From a virus, in IMG/VR virus record IMGVR_UViG_3300045933_000173, positions 1 to 33,573 of that record: DNA of 33,573 bases; one strand, written 5' to 3'. The notes under the pieces were generated by a model. It did not search any database. It had not been told where the DNA came from and saw only the letters and a list, made by a program, of their open reading frames with translations. The position numbers and the translations under genes are program-made. This document shows, in pieces, positions 15,334 through 22,843 of the stretch (position 1 is the first letter of the stretch; every line of letters begins with the position of its first letter).

Positions 15334-16611
15334 TTCTGGAGCGGATCCTGCATTTTCGATGTGACTAAAAGCCTTCCAAAAAGGAGCCGCTTCTATGGGT
15401 CGCCACGACAGTTGCGGGCCTCCCCTCCACCCGGGCGGAATCTGTCCGTAAGTGGTGCTGATCAGGGACGCGGTTTTATCTCCAATCTCAGCAGCGACCT
15501 GCCCATCGCTGATTCCTGCGGCGCGCCGAACGGTGACATAAAAAGCTCGCAATCCGTGTCCTGTCCGATCCCCCAATCCCAACACTTTGCTGACGCGCTT
15601 TAATGCTTTGACGAGACTCGTTGCCTCGACCGGCCCTTTTACACGCGGACTGGGAAACCACCAGGGAGAACCGGGATGCTTCTTCTGGTGCCATGCGCGG
15701 TGAGCGTCCATGCACGCCCGCAAGTCGGGATGCAGGACGACAAAGGGATTAACCCCTCCCTTGGCTCGTTCGATCCACAGCCAATCACTCTCCACGAATC
15801 CGGGCTTGCGAAGAGCGGCGTCAAAGCGCAGGCGTAGGATCTCGCTCGTGCGGCAGCCTGTAAGGGCCGAAAAGAGGCATTGCCATGCCAGCACCTCGCC
15901 GCGCGGATCGTCCGCCAATGCATGAGCCAGTCGGTGCAATTCGTCGCCGGACGCCGGCATGCAATCGCGAGAGTGCCGAGCCTTGGACGCCTGGTCGTAA
16001 CGAGGTCGGTCATGGCGAATCGGATTGCTCTGCGCCACACCAGTGCGCACGGCATAGCTGAAAGCCATCGAGAGGCTTTGGAGTTCCTTGTCCACGGTGC
16101 GGTTTCCCAAGCGGCCTGAATCGCGAATCTCCGCCCGTCGCATGTCTGCAAACATGTCGCACGTCTTGGGAGACACAGCGGAGGCCAACATTGAACCCAA
16201 GAGCCGATCGAGATTTTTTGTATTACGCTCCTCCTCGCTGCGTGCTTTACCGCTGCGAGACTGCCGATGCCGGTCGGGAAATCCGGCCTTGGCGTAGATG
16301 AGCAAAATCTCGCCCACGGTTCGGCCGCTGGCGTATGGATTGGTTGCCAATCCGATCTTGCTTCGAACCTGGTCGGCTCGGCGTGCCGTCAGGACTTCGC
16401 GCGCTTCTTTTTGAGTGCGGGCTTCAAGCTTTCGCCAGGTGCGCTTTCCGTTGATCCACGGACGTTCGTACCAGGAGGCGGTTGCGGTGTTTCGGTAGAG
16501 GCCCCCTCCAGCAGAGGTGAAAGTCTTAACGGAATCTTCAACTCGCCGGATTTCAGGCCCTCCTTGAGTCCGTTTTCGACGTACCGATTTATGATCCTGG
16601 CCATCGGCCAT
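15331..16611 (-). CDS. int: Tyrosine recombinase (phage integrase)
   Basis: Site-specific integrase of the tyrosine recombinase family, about 426 residues from ATG 16611 (GAGG 11 bases upstream). A GTG at 16728 in the same frame would add 39 residues but lies wholly inside the RHH gene. An N-terminal arm-binding-like region (SWYERPWINGKRTWRKLEA) precedes a core-binding helical domain. The catalytic domain shows ALTGCRTSEILRLRF (first Arg), ERAKGGVN (Lys), TGHGLRAFYV (His-x-x-Arg), IGDKTASLISTTYGQ (GDK in place of the usual Gly-His, then the nucleophilic Tyr). Its 3' end abuts attP. Its 5' end overlaps the RHH gene by 223 bases in another frame, so the two are probably co-transcribed from the 16.72-16.77 kb control region. 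Confidence 0.9.
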   Translation of the reverse strand: MADGQDHKSVRRKRTQGGPEIRRVEDSVKTFTSAGGGLYRNTATASWYERPWINGKRTWRKLEARTQKEAREVLTARRADQVRSKIGLATNPYASGRTVGEILLIYAKAGFPDRHRQSRSGKARSEEERNTKNLDRLLGSMLASAVSPKTCDMFADMRRAEIRDSGRLGNRTVDKELQSLSMAFSYAVRTGVAQSNPIRHDRPRYDQASKARHSRDCMPASGDELHRLAHALADDPRGEVLAWQCLFSALTGCRTSEILRLRFDAALRKPGFVESDWLWIERAKGGVNPFVVLHPDLRACMDAHRAWHQKKHPGSPWWFPSPRVKGPVEATSLVKALKRVSKVLGLGDRTGHGLRAFYVTVRRAAGISDGQVAAEIGDKTASLISTTYGQIPPGWRGGPQLSWRPIEAAPFWKAFSHIENAGSAPE

Positions 16612-16718
16612 CCCGTCTGCGCCTCGAATTCGCGGAGCTGAGGATAGAGCCGTTCGTCGATTAGAACTTTTATGACCGGTCGTTTCGTCAACCGGGCATT
16701 CTTTGTTTTTCTCCTCAC
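16389..16718 (-). CDS. Ribbon-helix-helix repressor-like protein overlapping the integrase gene
   Basis: A 109-residue basic protein starting at GTG 16718. Residues about 14-60 fit the RHH (Arc/MetJ/CopG) fold: a beta strand RPVIKVLIDERL, helix YPQLREFEAQT, turn GWP, and helix MARIINRYVENGLKEGL. The rest is Pro/Ser/Thr-rich and ends in a Lys-rich tail (ALKKKRAKS); this low-complexity part coincides with the stretch shared out of frame with the integrase N-terminus. It is the first gene of the leftward transcript and faces a second RHH gene across a short gap. The likely role is repressor or integration regulator; an antitoxin-type RHH is less likely because no toxin gene is adjacent. Start codon uncertain. 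Confidence 0.7.
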   Translation of the reverse strand: MRRKTKNARLTKRPVIKVLIDERLYPQLREFEAQTGWPMARIINRYVENGLKEGLKSGELKIPLRLSPLLEGASTETPQPPPGTNVRGSTESAPGESLKPALKKKRAKS

Positions 16719-16775
16719 AACTTCTCACGACTTTTTTGTTGCCCCATTTTGGAGTAAAAGACTACTAAAAACTCC
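16719..16775. promoter_or_regulatory. Divergent control region between two RHH genes
   Basis: A 57-bp AT-rich gap between leftward RHH/integrase and rightward early genes. Rightward, TTGCCC (16739-16744) and TACTAA (16763-16768) with an 18-base spacer would start transcription at or just before the ATG at 16776, which has no ribosome site. That suggests a leaderless message. The segment 16751-16775 holds ggagt...actcc and the nested half-sites agtaaaagact and actaaaaact, candidate RHH operator elements covering the putative -10. All promoter calls are by eye. Confidence 0.45.
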
Positions 16776-17045
16776 ATGAAGGCCAGGGAAGGACGTGGAG
16801 GCGTTCCATGTGTCAATGACAAGCGTGAGGACAGGTGGCTCAACATCAGGGTCAGCGAGGACCTCAAAGCCCGATTCGAGGAAATCGCCGATCAAGCCGA
16901 TGTGTCAGTCTCCGATCTAGGTCGGAGTGCCTGCGAAGGCTTCTTGGAAAAGGGAGAGGCCGACGGCGTCTTGGAGGTCAAAATGGGGACCGCTCTTCTG
17001 ACAATTCGTCTTCGTGAAAAGCGCCAAGTTGCGAAAGTCGCATGA
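16776..17045 (+). CDS. Ribbon-helix-helix regulator (early operon leader)
   Basis: An 89-residue protein, first gene of the rightward early operon. Residues about 17-62 fit the RHH fold: strand DRWLNIRVSEDL, helix KARFEEIADQA, turn DVSV, helix SDLGRSACEGFLEKGE. A C-terminal beta-rich tail follows (VKMGTALLTIRLREKRQVAKVA). It is divergent from another RHH gene, and the layout recalls a CI/Cro or Arc/Mnt type switch with both proteins of RHH type. The ATG lacks a ribosome site, and the putative operator lies immediately upstream, so autoregulation is likely. It is coupled by ATGA to the next gene. Confidence 0.75.
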   Translation: MKAREGRGGVPCVNDKREDRWLNIRVSEDLKARFEEIADQADVSVSDLGRSACEGFLEKGEADGVLEVKMGTALLTIRLREKRQVAKVA

Positions 17046-17281
17046 ACAATTGTGCTCCCTCCCCATGGATGACCGTCCGTGAGGCTGCCGAGTATCTGCG
17101 TTGCTCGGTAACGGAGGTTCATCGCCGCTTTGCCGATGGTCGATTCAAGCGCCACTACGACGGGACGCGGCTCTTGGTCCTGCGGTCGGAGGTTGTGACC
17201 TGCGTGCAGGAGGCAATCGCCCCCAAGCGAAAACGCGGTCGGCCGATCACGCGCCGCGAGCCCATCGTCATGGGCGCATGA
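17042..17281 (+). CDS. Excisionase/MerR-like helix-turn-helix protein
   Basis: A 79-residue basic protein coupled to the RHH gene (ATGA). Residues about 9-58 fit the small winged HTH of excisionases: WMTVREAAEYLRCSVTEVHRRF, then a wing FKRHYDGTRLLVLRSEV. The C-terminus is a basic stretch (APKRKRGRPITRRE), including an AT-hook-like RGRP. As the second early gene, opposite the integrase, it is the best candidate for the phage Xis or a second transcription regulator. Confidence 0.7.
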   Translation: MNNCAPSPWMTVREAAEYLRCSVTEVHRRFADGRFKRHYDGTRLLVLRSEVVTCVQEAIAPKRKRGRPITRREPIVMGA

Positions 17282-17379
17282 CGCTTGGGGTCGCTTTCTG
17301 CCTGGGAGAAACGCATCGGCCTTTGGGAAGCGCGACGGCGCGCACGCTTGAGAGTCCGCCATCATCATCACGATCGTCT

Positions 17380-17784
17380 ATGCCTGACCCAAACATCCAA
17401 GAAGCCATTGCCGAGATTAACGAAATCCTCCGCGCTCGTGAATTGGCGGCGATCGTCCTCGTGGCCTCGCCGACGCATACGCAATTCGATCTGAAGTTGG
17501 ACGCGCCCTGGAACGTGATTCGTTTTGAGCGCGGACCCCAGGGCGAGATCGGCATTCGCATTCGACTCAAGACCGCAGACTACCCGACGAAAGAGGAGGC
17601 CAAGCGCGTTGCCGAATTAACCCTCGGAACGTTAATGGGCCTGGTCCGAGTAATGGATGCCGTGCGCCCGCAGTTACAGGCCGTCGTGGATCACCTTGCG
17701 CGCGAGGTGGGATTAGAACGTCACGTCGATTTGAACGAGGGGCCGGACATCGAGGGAATCAAAAGACAGCACTTCGAGCCATGA
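17380..17784 (+). CDS. Unknown early protein
   Basis: About 134 residues from ATG 17380. An in-frame ATG at 17278 would overlap the previous stop but adds a low-complexity Ser/Arg-rich leader. The body begins with a helix (IQEAIAEINEILRARELAAIVLVA), then a beta section (THTQFDLKLDAPWNVIRFERGPQ and IRIRLK) and a long helix (EEAKRVAELTLGTLMGLVRVMDAV). Nothing marks it as an enzyme. It is coupled downstream by ATGA. No family recognised. Confidence 0.6.
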   Translation: MPDPNIQEAIAEINEILRARELAAIVLVASPTHTQFDLKLDAPWNVIRFERGPQGEIGIRIRLKTADYPTKEEAKRVAELTLGTLMGLVRVMDAVRPQLQAVVDHLAREVGLERHVDLNEGPDIEGIKRQHFEP

Positions 17785-18011
17785 CCATCACCATCAAACC
17801 CAGCCACCAAATCACGACCGTTGACGGCGTAAGAGCGCGCGTTTGGCACGGGCGCGACGACCAGGGCCGCGCGTGCATACTCTTCGTCTCGCGCCTTGCC
17901 TACCCCGAGGGCGAAGGGGAAGTGAAGGAGCTCATCGAGATTCCGCCCCCTGTTGAGCTCGTGGATGTTGATTCAGCCCTGCGGGCGCATTCACTACGGC
18001 AAATCATTTGA
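17781..18011 (+). CDS. Small unknown early protein
   Basis: A 76-residue protein coupled upstream by ATGA. It is predicted beta-rich: ITIKPSHQITTVDG, RARVWHGRDDQGRACILFVSRLAY, then acidic VKELIEIPPPVELVDVDSAL. No motif or membrane segment. Its place in a tight early operon supports it being real. Confidence 0.5.
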   Translation: MTITIKPSHQITTVDGVRARVWHGRDDQGRACILFVSRLAYPEGEGEVKELIEIPPPVELVDVDSALRAHSLRQII

Positions 18012-18021
18012 GCCCTCGCGC

Positions 18022-18303
18022 ATGCCTCTCTCTCAATACTCGGCCACACGCATAGCGGGCGTTCTCTGCCTCTGTGACGAGCACGGGCCGAGGTCAGTGA
18101 CAAACGACATCGATTCGATCGTGCGCGAATTGATCGAGAACGGGTCCGATCTCGGGCTCGGTTTTGTCTATCGAGACAGCGACGGCAACTGGGACGGCGT
18201 CTTGGTAGCGGACGGAAGGTTTCATGACTTCGTTCCTTTGCTCACGCGCGACGCGACGACTGCCGCGAGAAACTTCAAGCGACTTTTTGTCGATCCCCAT
18301 TGA
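18022..18303 (+). CDS. Small unknown early protein
   Basis: A 93-residue protein from ATG 18022, 10 bases after the upstream stop; the frame is open further upstream but that part shadows the previous gene. It contains SQYSATRIAGVLCLC, an acidic helix (VTNDIDSIVRELIENGSDLGLGFVYRDSDG) and a C-terminal helix (DATTAARNFKRLF). No family recognised. An anti-host or recombination accessory role is possible from position only. Confidence 0.55.
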   Translation: MPLSQYSATRIAGVLCLCDEHGPRSVTNDIDSIVRELIENGSDLGLGFVYRDSDGNWDGVLVADGRFHDFVPLLTRDATTAARNFKRLFVDPH

Positions 18304-18307
18304 GCCA

Positions 18308-18526
18308 ATGAATGATCAAGGCCATTCGAAAAGGCCGTCAAAAGCGCGACGCCCTTCGATTCGGTTTGCCATCTCTCGTTCTAGGTTCACCGGATTTCGC
18401 GCCTGGCTGAATCAGGGAAAGGAAAAGCTTTCTAAGGCCGGCGAATCTTCTGCCCCTCAACCCGAAAAACCTAACTCCGACCCTACTCATGGCCAACAAA
18501 GTCAAATCCAAGCGCGGCAAGGATGA
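18308..18526 (+). CDS. Small basic early protein (weak)
   Basis: A 72-residue, strongly basic N-terminal half (HSKRPSKARRPSIRFAISRSRF) and polar C-terminal half, starting 4 bases after the previous stop. It overlaps the next gene by 38 bases. There is no ribosome site and no motif. It fills an otherwise empty gap in the operon, which is the main support. Confidence 0.4.
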   Translation: MNDQGHSKRPSKARRPSIRFAISRSRFTGFRAWLNQGKEKLSKAGESSAPQPEKPNSDPTHGQQSQIQARQG

Positions 18527-18854
18527 CGAACTTCAGATGCCCGAAGTCCAGAGGGCGATTGCCGAGGACGTCCAGGATCTCTACGCCGTGCACGAGACTC
18601 ACATTCTCAAGGTCCTAAATGAGAGTGAGGACCGGAAAGTGACCGTGAACTTCGCGGTCGAATTCGACGACTCCGAGTCCGAAGGGGTCGTAGAAACCAA
18701 GATGCGGTTTTCGCAGGCCGTCACCGATAAGCGTACTCGCAAACTAGATCCGCCTGGGGCGACCACGCTTTTCACCCAGGAGGAATTGGCAGCGACTCGC
18801 AAGCGGTCGTCGCCTCGGCGTGCTGAATCCAACAACAGCGACGTCGAGCCATGA
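18489..18854 (+). CDS. Unknown early protein
   Basis: A 121-residue protein with an acidic helical N-terminal half (MPEVQRAIAEDVQDLYAVHE). A beta section, KVTVNFAVEFDDSESEG then VETKMRFSQAVTDKR, follows, and the tail is Ser/Arg-rich and polar. Sequences with this 'V.v.f.v..d.se....v.t.mrFs....dkr' look occur near ParB-like genes in phages and integrated elements, but I cannot name a family. It is coupled downstream by ATGA. Confidence 0.6.
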   Translation: MANKVKSKRGKDDELQMPEVQRAIAEDVQDLYAVHETHILKVLNESEDRKVTVNFAVEFDDSESEGVVETKMRFSQAVTDKRTRKLDPPGATTLFTQEELAATRKRSSPRRAESNNSDVEP

Positions 18855-19078
18855 GGATCATCGCGATCAATCCATTCCGCCCGCCGATGCCGAGGACTCG
18901 GCCCGAACTTCAGGCGGCCAGCGACGTTGCAAATCTGCTCCTGCTCCTCGACTTGGGCCGCACGTGGGACCTGGTCGATGGGAAGGGCCGGATCAACAAG
19001 GAGCGGTGCGAGGCAATTCTCGCCCGCGCAAAACAAGTAGCGATCGCACCAAGAACCCCAGGGCCGGCGCAGCAATAA
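18851..19078 (+). CDS. Small unknown early protein
   Basis: A 75-residue protein coupled upstream by ATGA. The N-terminus is Pro/Arg-rich (INPFRPPMPRTRP). A central Leu-rich helix (ASDVANLLLLLDLGRTWDLV) could be amphipathic and is too short and charged at its ends for a sure membrane segment. The C-terminus is basic. AAGGAA, the ribosome site of the following ParB-like gene, overlaps its stop. Confidence 0.5.
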   Translation: MRIIAINPFRPPMPRTRPELQAASDVANLLLLLDLGRTWDLVDGKGRINKERCEAILARAKQVAIAPRTPGPAQQ

Positions 19079-19091
19079 GGAACCCTTCCCA

Positions 19092-19982
19092 ATGGACCCG
19101 GTCTTCCGCATCGACGAAGAGTTCAAGCGGCTCCATCGCAATCTCACCGAGGAAGAGCGCTCGCAGCTTTGGGCCGATCTCAACGCGCACGGCATTCTCT
19201 CGCCGCTAATCGTGTGGAGGGAAAAGAGAATCCTGCTCGATGGACACAACCGCGATGCCTGGGCGCAATCCAAAAAGGTCGCTAGCGGGCCGGTTAAACT
19301 TCTCTCCTTCCCCGATCGCACCGCGGCGATGCAGTGGGCGATCGGGCTTCAACTCGGGCGCCGTAATCTCACGCCAGACGAGGCAAGCCTACTTCGAGGC
19401 AAGGCTTACAACCTGCAGAAGAAACCGGAAGGTCGCCCAGGGAAACGGAATCAAAGTGATCTAGTTAATGGGCAGACGGCAAAAAGGCTTGCGAAGGACT
19501 ACGGCGTTGGCGAGGCGACCATTAAGCGCGACGGGAAATTCGCCGCGGCGGTGGAAACCATCGCAGAGCACGTCCCCGAGATTGAAGTCCTGGTCAACAA
19601 TGGGCGTTGTCCGATTCCTCGAGGCACCCTCGTTGAAGCGGCCGAGCGCATCAGTTGCGATCCGCAGTTTGCGATCGAACTGCGTGAACAGTTGCAACCC
19701 GCGGCGGCCAGCAAGGAACACAAAACCAAGCCCAGAGTAGAAAAGGAAACCGACGAGGAGGCGGACAGGCAGGCCCGGTTCAATAGGGTTCGCTATCTCG
19801 CCAGCGACCTCTTTCGGTGCTCCATCGGGCTAGATGAACTTGGGAGCAAGGCTCGCCGTGAGTATTGGCTATCGAGCCCAACGGTGACGGACATCACACG
19901 CAAGGCGCTCGTGAACCTGCAAAGCGACGTCAACTCCTGGCTGGGGGAAATCAATGAACTCGCACGAACTGAAACAGCATAA
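19092..19982 (+). CDS. ParB-like nuclease/DNA-binding protein
   Basis: A 296-residue protein with AAGGAA 8 bases before ATG. Residues about 1-75 form a ParB/sulfiredoxin-type domain: FKRLHRNLTEEERSQLWADL, ILSPLIVWREKRILLDGHNR, where GHNR is the ParB signature loop. A helical DNA-binding part follows (RRNLTPDEASLLRGKAYNL, then an HTH around TAKRLAKDYGVGEATIKRDG). The C-terminal third is charged and coiled. No ParA partner is encoded, so partition is unlikely. Such single ParB-like genes in phages are usually regarded as regulators or nucleases. The last 29 bases overlap the next gene. Confidence 0.8.
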   Translation: MDPVFRIDEEFKRLHRNLTEEERSQLWADLNAHGILSPLIVWREKRILLDGHNRDAWAQSKKVASGPVKLLSFPDRTAAMQWAIGLQLGRRNLTPDEASLLRGKAYNLQKKPEGRPGKRNQSDLVNGQTAKRLAKDYGVGEATIKRDGKFAAAVETIAEHVPEIEVLVNNGRCPIPRGTLVEAAERISCDPQFAIELREQLQPAAASKEHKTKPRVEKETDEEADRQARFNRVRYLASDLFRCSIGLDELGSKARREYWLSSPTVTDITRKALVNLQSDVNSWLGEINELARTETA

Positions 19983-20436
19983 ATCGGACGTCCTCGCTGC
20001 CTTCCTTGAGGCGATCAAAGTCAAAGTCACTGACCCTCGTGACTTCCTGGTCACTTACGCCGATCTACATCCCAAGAGGGTTAGTCCATTCGGTCGCCAT
20101 TTCTATTTCGAAGCAATGGAGGTCTTTCTTCGCGGTCACATGCGGACAAAGGCGGGCGACTATCACTGCGATCAAATGAGCCTCTGGCCGGATCTCTTCG
20201 AAGACGGTCCAGTAGGAATCCCCGTAAAAGAGGGCGGCTACATCGGTGCAGGCAAGGCGACTGTCGCCCATTGGGAATACGTCAAGAATGACCATCTCTC
20301 TCAAGCCGATGGACATCTGAAATCGGCTGCGTGGATCGACAACCACATTGCACGGCGGCGCGCGCTGGGGATGCCCGATGATGTCGCATTCTACGATTGG
20401 AGGAAGGGACAACCGAAAGATGGAGAAGGAACATGA
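19954..20436 (+). CDS. Unknown early protein
   Basis: A 160-residue protein starting inside the end of the ParB-like gene, with GGGGGAAA upstream of its ATG. It contains many aromatic and His residues (FGRHFYFEAMEVFLRGHM, DYHCDQMSLWPDLF, AHWEYVKNDHLSQADGHL), consistent with a compact globular fold and possible metal binding. No standard catalytic signature was found. It ends in GQPKDGEGT and overlaps the next start as ATGA. Confidence 0.6.
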   Translation: MNSHELKQHKSDVLAAFLEAIKVKVTDPRDFLVTYADLHPKRVSPFGRHFYFEAMEVFLRGHMRTKAGDYHCDQMSLWPDLFEDGPVGIPVKEGGYIGAGKATVAHWEYVKNDHLSQADGHLKSAAWIDNHIARRRALGMPDDVAFYDWRKGQPKDGEGT

Positions 20437-21605
20437 CTATGGAACACTCCGAATTTTCCGACTCGAGACAAGACCTAGTGGCCGTCGGCAAAGACCTGGC
20501 GGCGTCGGCGTCGGCCGCTTTGGCCAAGGCCACGATTGAAGCCAAGTTCGTCGTGGCGATGCGTAATCGCCGCTCGGTGCTCGGGGCTCGCGCCGCAATC
20601 CTCGATGCCTGCCGCCGGCCGCGCTTTGCCGAGGCCGCGCTCTTCTCGAAGCCGATCGGCGACGGTCGCGTGGAAGGCTTCTCGATCCGCTTCGCCGAGG
20701 CCGCGCTCAACAGTTGGGGCAACGTCGACACGACGGCGGTCACGGCCTGGGAGGATGAGGAGCAACGCCTTGTGCGCATCGGCGTGGTCGATCTCGAAAC
20801 CAACGTTTCCTATTCCGACGAAGTTCTACTTCAAAAGACCGTCGAGCGATCGACGGTGAAAAACGGGCAGGAAGTCCTAGGCGAACGGATTAACAGCAAG
20901 GGCAAGCGAGTTTTCGTCGTTCGCGCCACTGAGGATGAGCTTCAAATCAAGCTCGGCGCTGCCAAGTCGAAGGTAATTCGAAACAACGGACTGCGACTCA
21001 TCCCGGCCGACATCAAAGAGGAGGCGATGGAATTGATAAGGAGCACGTCGGCGACGGGCGGCGGCGATCGCGCGGCCGACGGCAAACGCCTGGCCGATGC
21101 CTTCGCGAATATCGGCATCTCGGTCGAGCAGCTCGAGGCCTACGTCGGACATTCGTTGTCCAACCTGACGCCGGCCGAGTTAGTCGACCTACGCAAGGTC
21201 TATGCGTCGGTTCGCGACGGCGAAGCGACCTGGTCGGAGTTCACGAAACAAGCCGACGATGTCCCAATGGATTCCAAGGCGCCCGCGAAGGATGCTGGAC
21301 CTGCCGCGCCGGCGCCGGACAAGCCGAAGGAGGAGAAGGCGCCCGAGGGCGAACCGTCTGGCGGCCCTATCTTAACAGCCGCCCAGAATCGGATGGACGC
21401 TTGGTTGTCAGTTGAAGGCATAGCTTGGGATGACTTCACCGCCTGGCTCGCGTCCACCAATCGCGCCAAGGATGCCAAGGATTGGGTATCCGTGGCGGAA
21501 ATGCCGGACGAGCTCATCGAACGCCTTTGGGAGGCGTCGCACGATGACGCCGGCTATAAGAAAAACCTCGGGCGTTGCGCCCAGCTCTACGGGAAGAAGC
21601 GATGA
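20433..21605 (+). CDS. Putative single-strand annealing protein (recombinase)
   Basis: A 390-residue protein coupled by ATGA, with GAAGGA before the start. Residues about 70-210 carry the pattern of a phage annealing-protein family: IGDGRVEGFSIRFAEAALNSWGN, a beta strand RIGVVDLETNVSYSDE, then VRATEDELQIKLGAAKSKVIRNNGLRLIPADI. A region about 225-270 (RLADAFANIGISVEQLEAYVG ... ELVDLRKVYASVRDGEATW) resembles the helical extension often attached to RecT-like proteins. A Pro/Lys/Glu-rich linker (about 285-320) leads to a C-terminal domain (AWLSVEGIAWDDFTAWLAS ... YKKNLGRCAQLYGKKR). Downstream genes include a coiled-coil partner and RusA, which fits a phage recombination module. The family call is from memory of patterns. 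Confidence 0.6.
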   Translation: MTMEHSEFSDSRQDLVAVGKDLAASASAALAKATIEAKFVVAMRNRRSVLGARAAILDACRRPRFAEAALFSKPIGDGRVEGFSIRFAEAALNSWGNVDTTAVTAWEDEEQRLVRIGVVDLETNVSYSDEVLLQKTVERSTVKNGQEVLGERINSKGKRVFVVRATEDELQIKLGAAKSKVIRNNGLRLIPADIKEEAMELIRSTSATGGGDRAADGKRLADAFANIGISVEQLEAYVGHSLSNLTPAELVDLRKVYASVRDGEATWSEFTKQADDVPMDSKAPAKDAGPAAPAPDKPKEEKAPEGEPSGGPILTAAQNRMDAWLSVEGIAWDDFTAWLASTNRAKDAKDWVSVAEMPDELIERLWEASHDDAGYKKNLGRCAQLYGKKR

Positions 21606-21778
21606 TTGTTTGGAAGGAACTTATGACTATTGAAATCACCGACGAGGACCGTTCCTTTATGCTGATGGCGCTTGGATTCGTGATTGGAGCAACCATCGAA
21701 CGAAAAGACGAGGAACTCATCGCCTATTTTTTGAAGCAGTCGGAATCCTTACGCCAGAAACTGGCGAAACCACAATGA
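21602..21778 (+). CDS. Small unknown protein in recombination module
   Basis: A 58-residue protein coupled on both sides by ATGA overlaps. After MIVWKELMTIEITDEDR comes a hydrophobic helix FMLMALGFVIGATIE, then an amphipathic helix (ELIAYFLKQSESLRQKL). The hydrophobic part is short for a membrane segment. No family recognised; operon coupling is the main support. Confidence 0.5.
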   Translation: MIVWKELMTIEITDEDRSFMLMALGFVIGATIERKDEELIAYFLKQSESLRQKLAKPQ

Positions 21779-22608
21779 ACGCCCTCGCCCTCTCCGGGCT
21801 CGCGCAGGCCTCCGTTGCGCTGGTGCCCGAGGCGCTTCAGGAACGGGGGCGAATCATCGATCGCCTAGAGGCAGTCGAGGTCGTGCGTGACTCAGCTTCC
21901 AACGAGGTCGCCGTGAAGATCACGCGCGAGGCCGCCGCCATGCTGCAGGAGGTCGAGAAGACAAGGATGTTCCTCAACGGGCCCGTGCTCGCGTTGCAGC
22001 GTTCGCTCAACGCTACGGCCAAAGACTTCTGCCTGCCCCTCGAGGCCGCGATGCGTCGGGTCAATGAGATGTTGTCCGAATTCGCTTCTGAACAACGGCG
22101 CATCGCGCAAGAGGCCGAGGCAAAGAAACGCGAAGAGCTACGCAAGGCGGAAGTCGAACGGCAGAAACTCATGGACGCCGAGGCCGAGCGCCAACGCAAG
22201 GAGCGGCGTTTGATCGAGCAAAAGAGGGTCGAGGAAATCCAAGCCGCCAAGACCAAGGCCGACAAACTCGCCGCGGAAAACAAGGCGCGAGAGGAATTAG
22301 AAGCCGCCCAGACTCGCGCGCGCTTCGAGACTTCGATGATCGAGTCGGAGGCCTCGGCCAAGCGTGTCGAAGTGCTGGCGCAAGTGCCCGCGGTCGTGCC
22401 GGTCCGCGCTGAGGGCCAGGTCACTCGCGCGCCTTGGGTTTTCGACGTGGTCGACGTCCAGGCCCTACTCAAGGCGCGGCCCGACCTGGTCACGGTCGAG
22501 GCCTCCAAGTCGGCGATCAACGCGGCAATCCGGCTTGGCATGAGAGAGTGCCCAGGCCTGGTCATTCGCCAAGAGGTCAAAGCCGGCGTGCGCATCATCA
22601 CGCGATGA
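21775..22608 (+). CDS. Coiled-coil protein of the recombination module
   Basis: A 277-residue protein. Residues about 20-105 are helical (LEAVEVVRDSASNEVAVKI, MLQEVEKTRMFLNGPVLALQ). About 105-205 is a long uninterrupted charged coiled coil (EAKKREELRKAEVERQKL and similar). About 215-277 forms a compact domain, RAPWVFDVVDVQALLKARPD ... INAAIRLGMRECPGLVI. That arrangement recurs in phage proteins encoded next to annealing recombinases, where the C-terminal 'aI..G.r..PGl.i' motif is typical. Probable role: partner of the annealing protein. Coupled upstream and downstream by ATGA. Confidence 0.65.
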   Translation: MNALALSGLAQASVALVPEALQERGRIIDRLEAVEVVRDSASNEVAVKITREAAAMLQEVEKTRMFLNGPVLALQRSLNATAKDFCLPLEAAMRRVNEMLSEFASEQRRIAQEAEAKKREELRKAEVERQKLMDAEAERQRKERRLIEQKRVEEIQAAKTKADKLAAENKAREELEAAQTRARFETSMIESEASAKRVEVLAQVPAVVPVRAEGQVTRAPWVFDVVDVQALLKARPDLVTVEASKSAINAAIRLGMRECPGLVIRQEVKAGVRIITR

Positions 22609-22832
22609 GGGCAGATCGGAAAACGCCGGGGAGGAATGTCTGCAAGCGAATCATCGCCCCAGGCATTTGGGAAGACGCCGATGAAAATATGCACATCTCG
22701 ATTCCCGATCTCCTCCAAGCCTTCGACCTCGAAGACACTCCGACGAACCGAGCACTCGCAGAGCAACTCATTCGCGACGAACTAGCGAAGCAATTCCCAA
22801 CTTCGAAGGTCGTCTTTCGAGCGCGTCCCTGA
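22605..22832 (+). CDS. Small unknown protein
   Basis: A 75-residue protein starting at the ATGA overlap with the coiled-coil gene. Content: a basic N-terminus (RADRKTPGRNVCKR), acidic centre (IWEDADENMHISIPDLLQAFDLED) and a helical C-terminal part (ALAEQLIRDELAKQF). It may interact with DNA or the recombination proteins; this is inferred from position only. Confidence 0.5.
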   Translation: MRADRKTPGRNVCKRIIAPGIWEDADENMHISIPDLLQAFDLEDTPTNRALAEQLIRDELAKQFPTSKVVFRARP

Positions 22833-22843
22833 GAAAGGAGAAA

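Noticed and set aside
16611-16728. Integrase start at GTG 16728
   Set aside because: It would add 39 residues without recognisable structure and lie entirely over the RHH coding region; ATG 16611 has a plausible GAGG upstream. It remains possible.
19092-19982. Plasmid-type ParABS partition system
   Set aside because: Only a ParB-like protein is present; no ParA ATPase or parS-like repeats were seen nearby, and an integrase/attP shows that the lysogen is integrated.
21837-22766. 309-codon leftward open frame
   Set aside because: It is antisense to the coiled-coil gene, with Ser/Arg-rich sequence and no motif.
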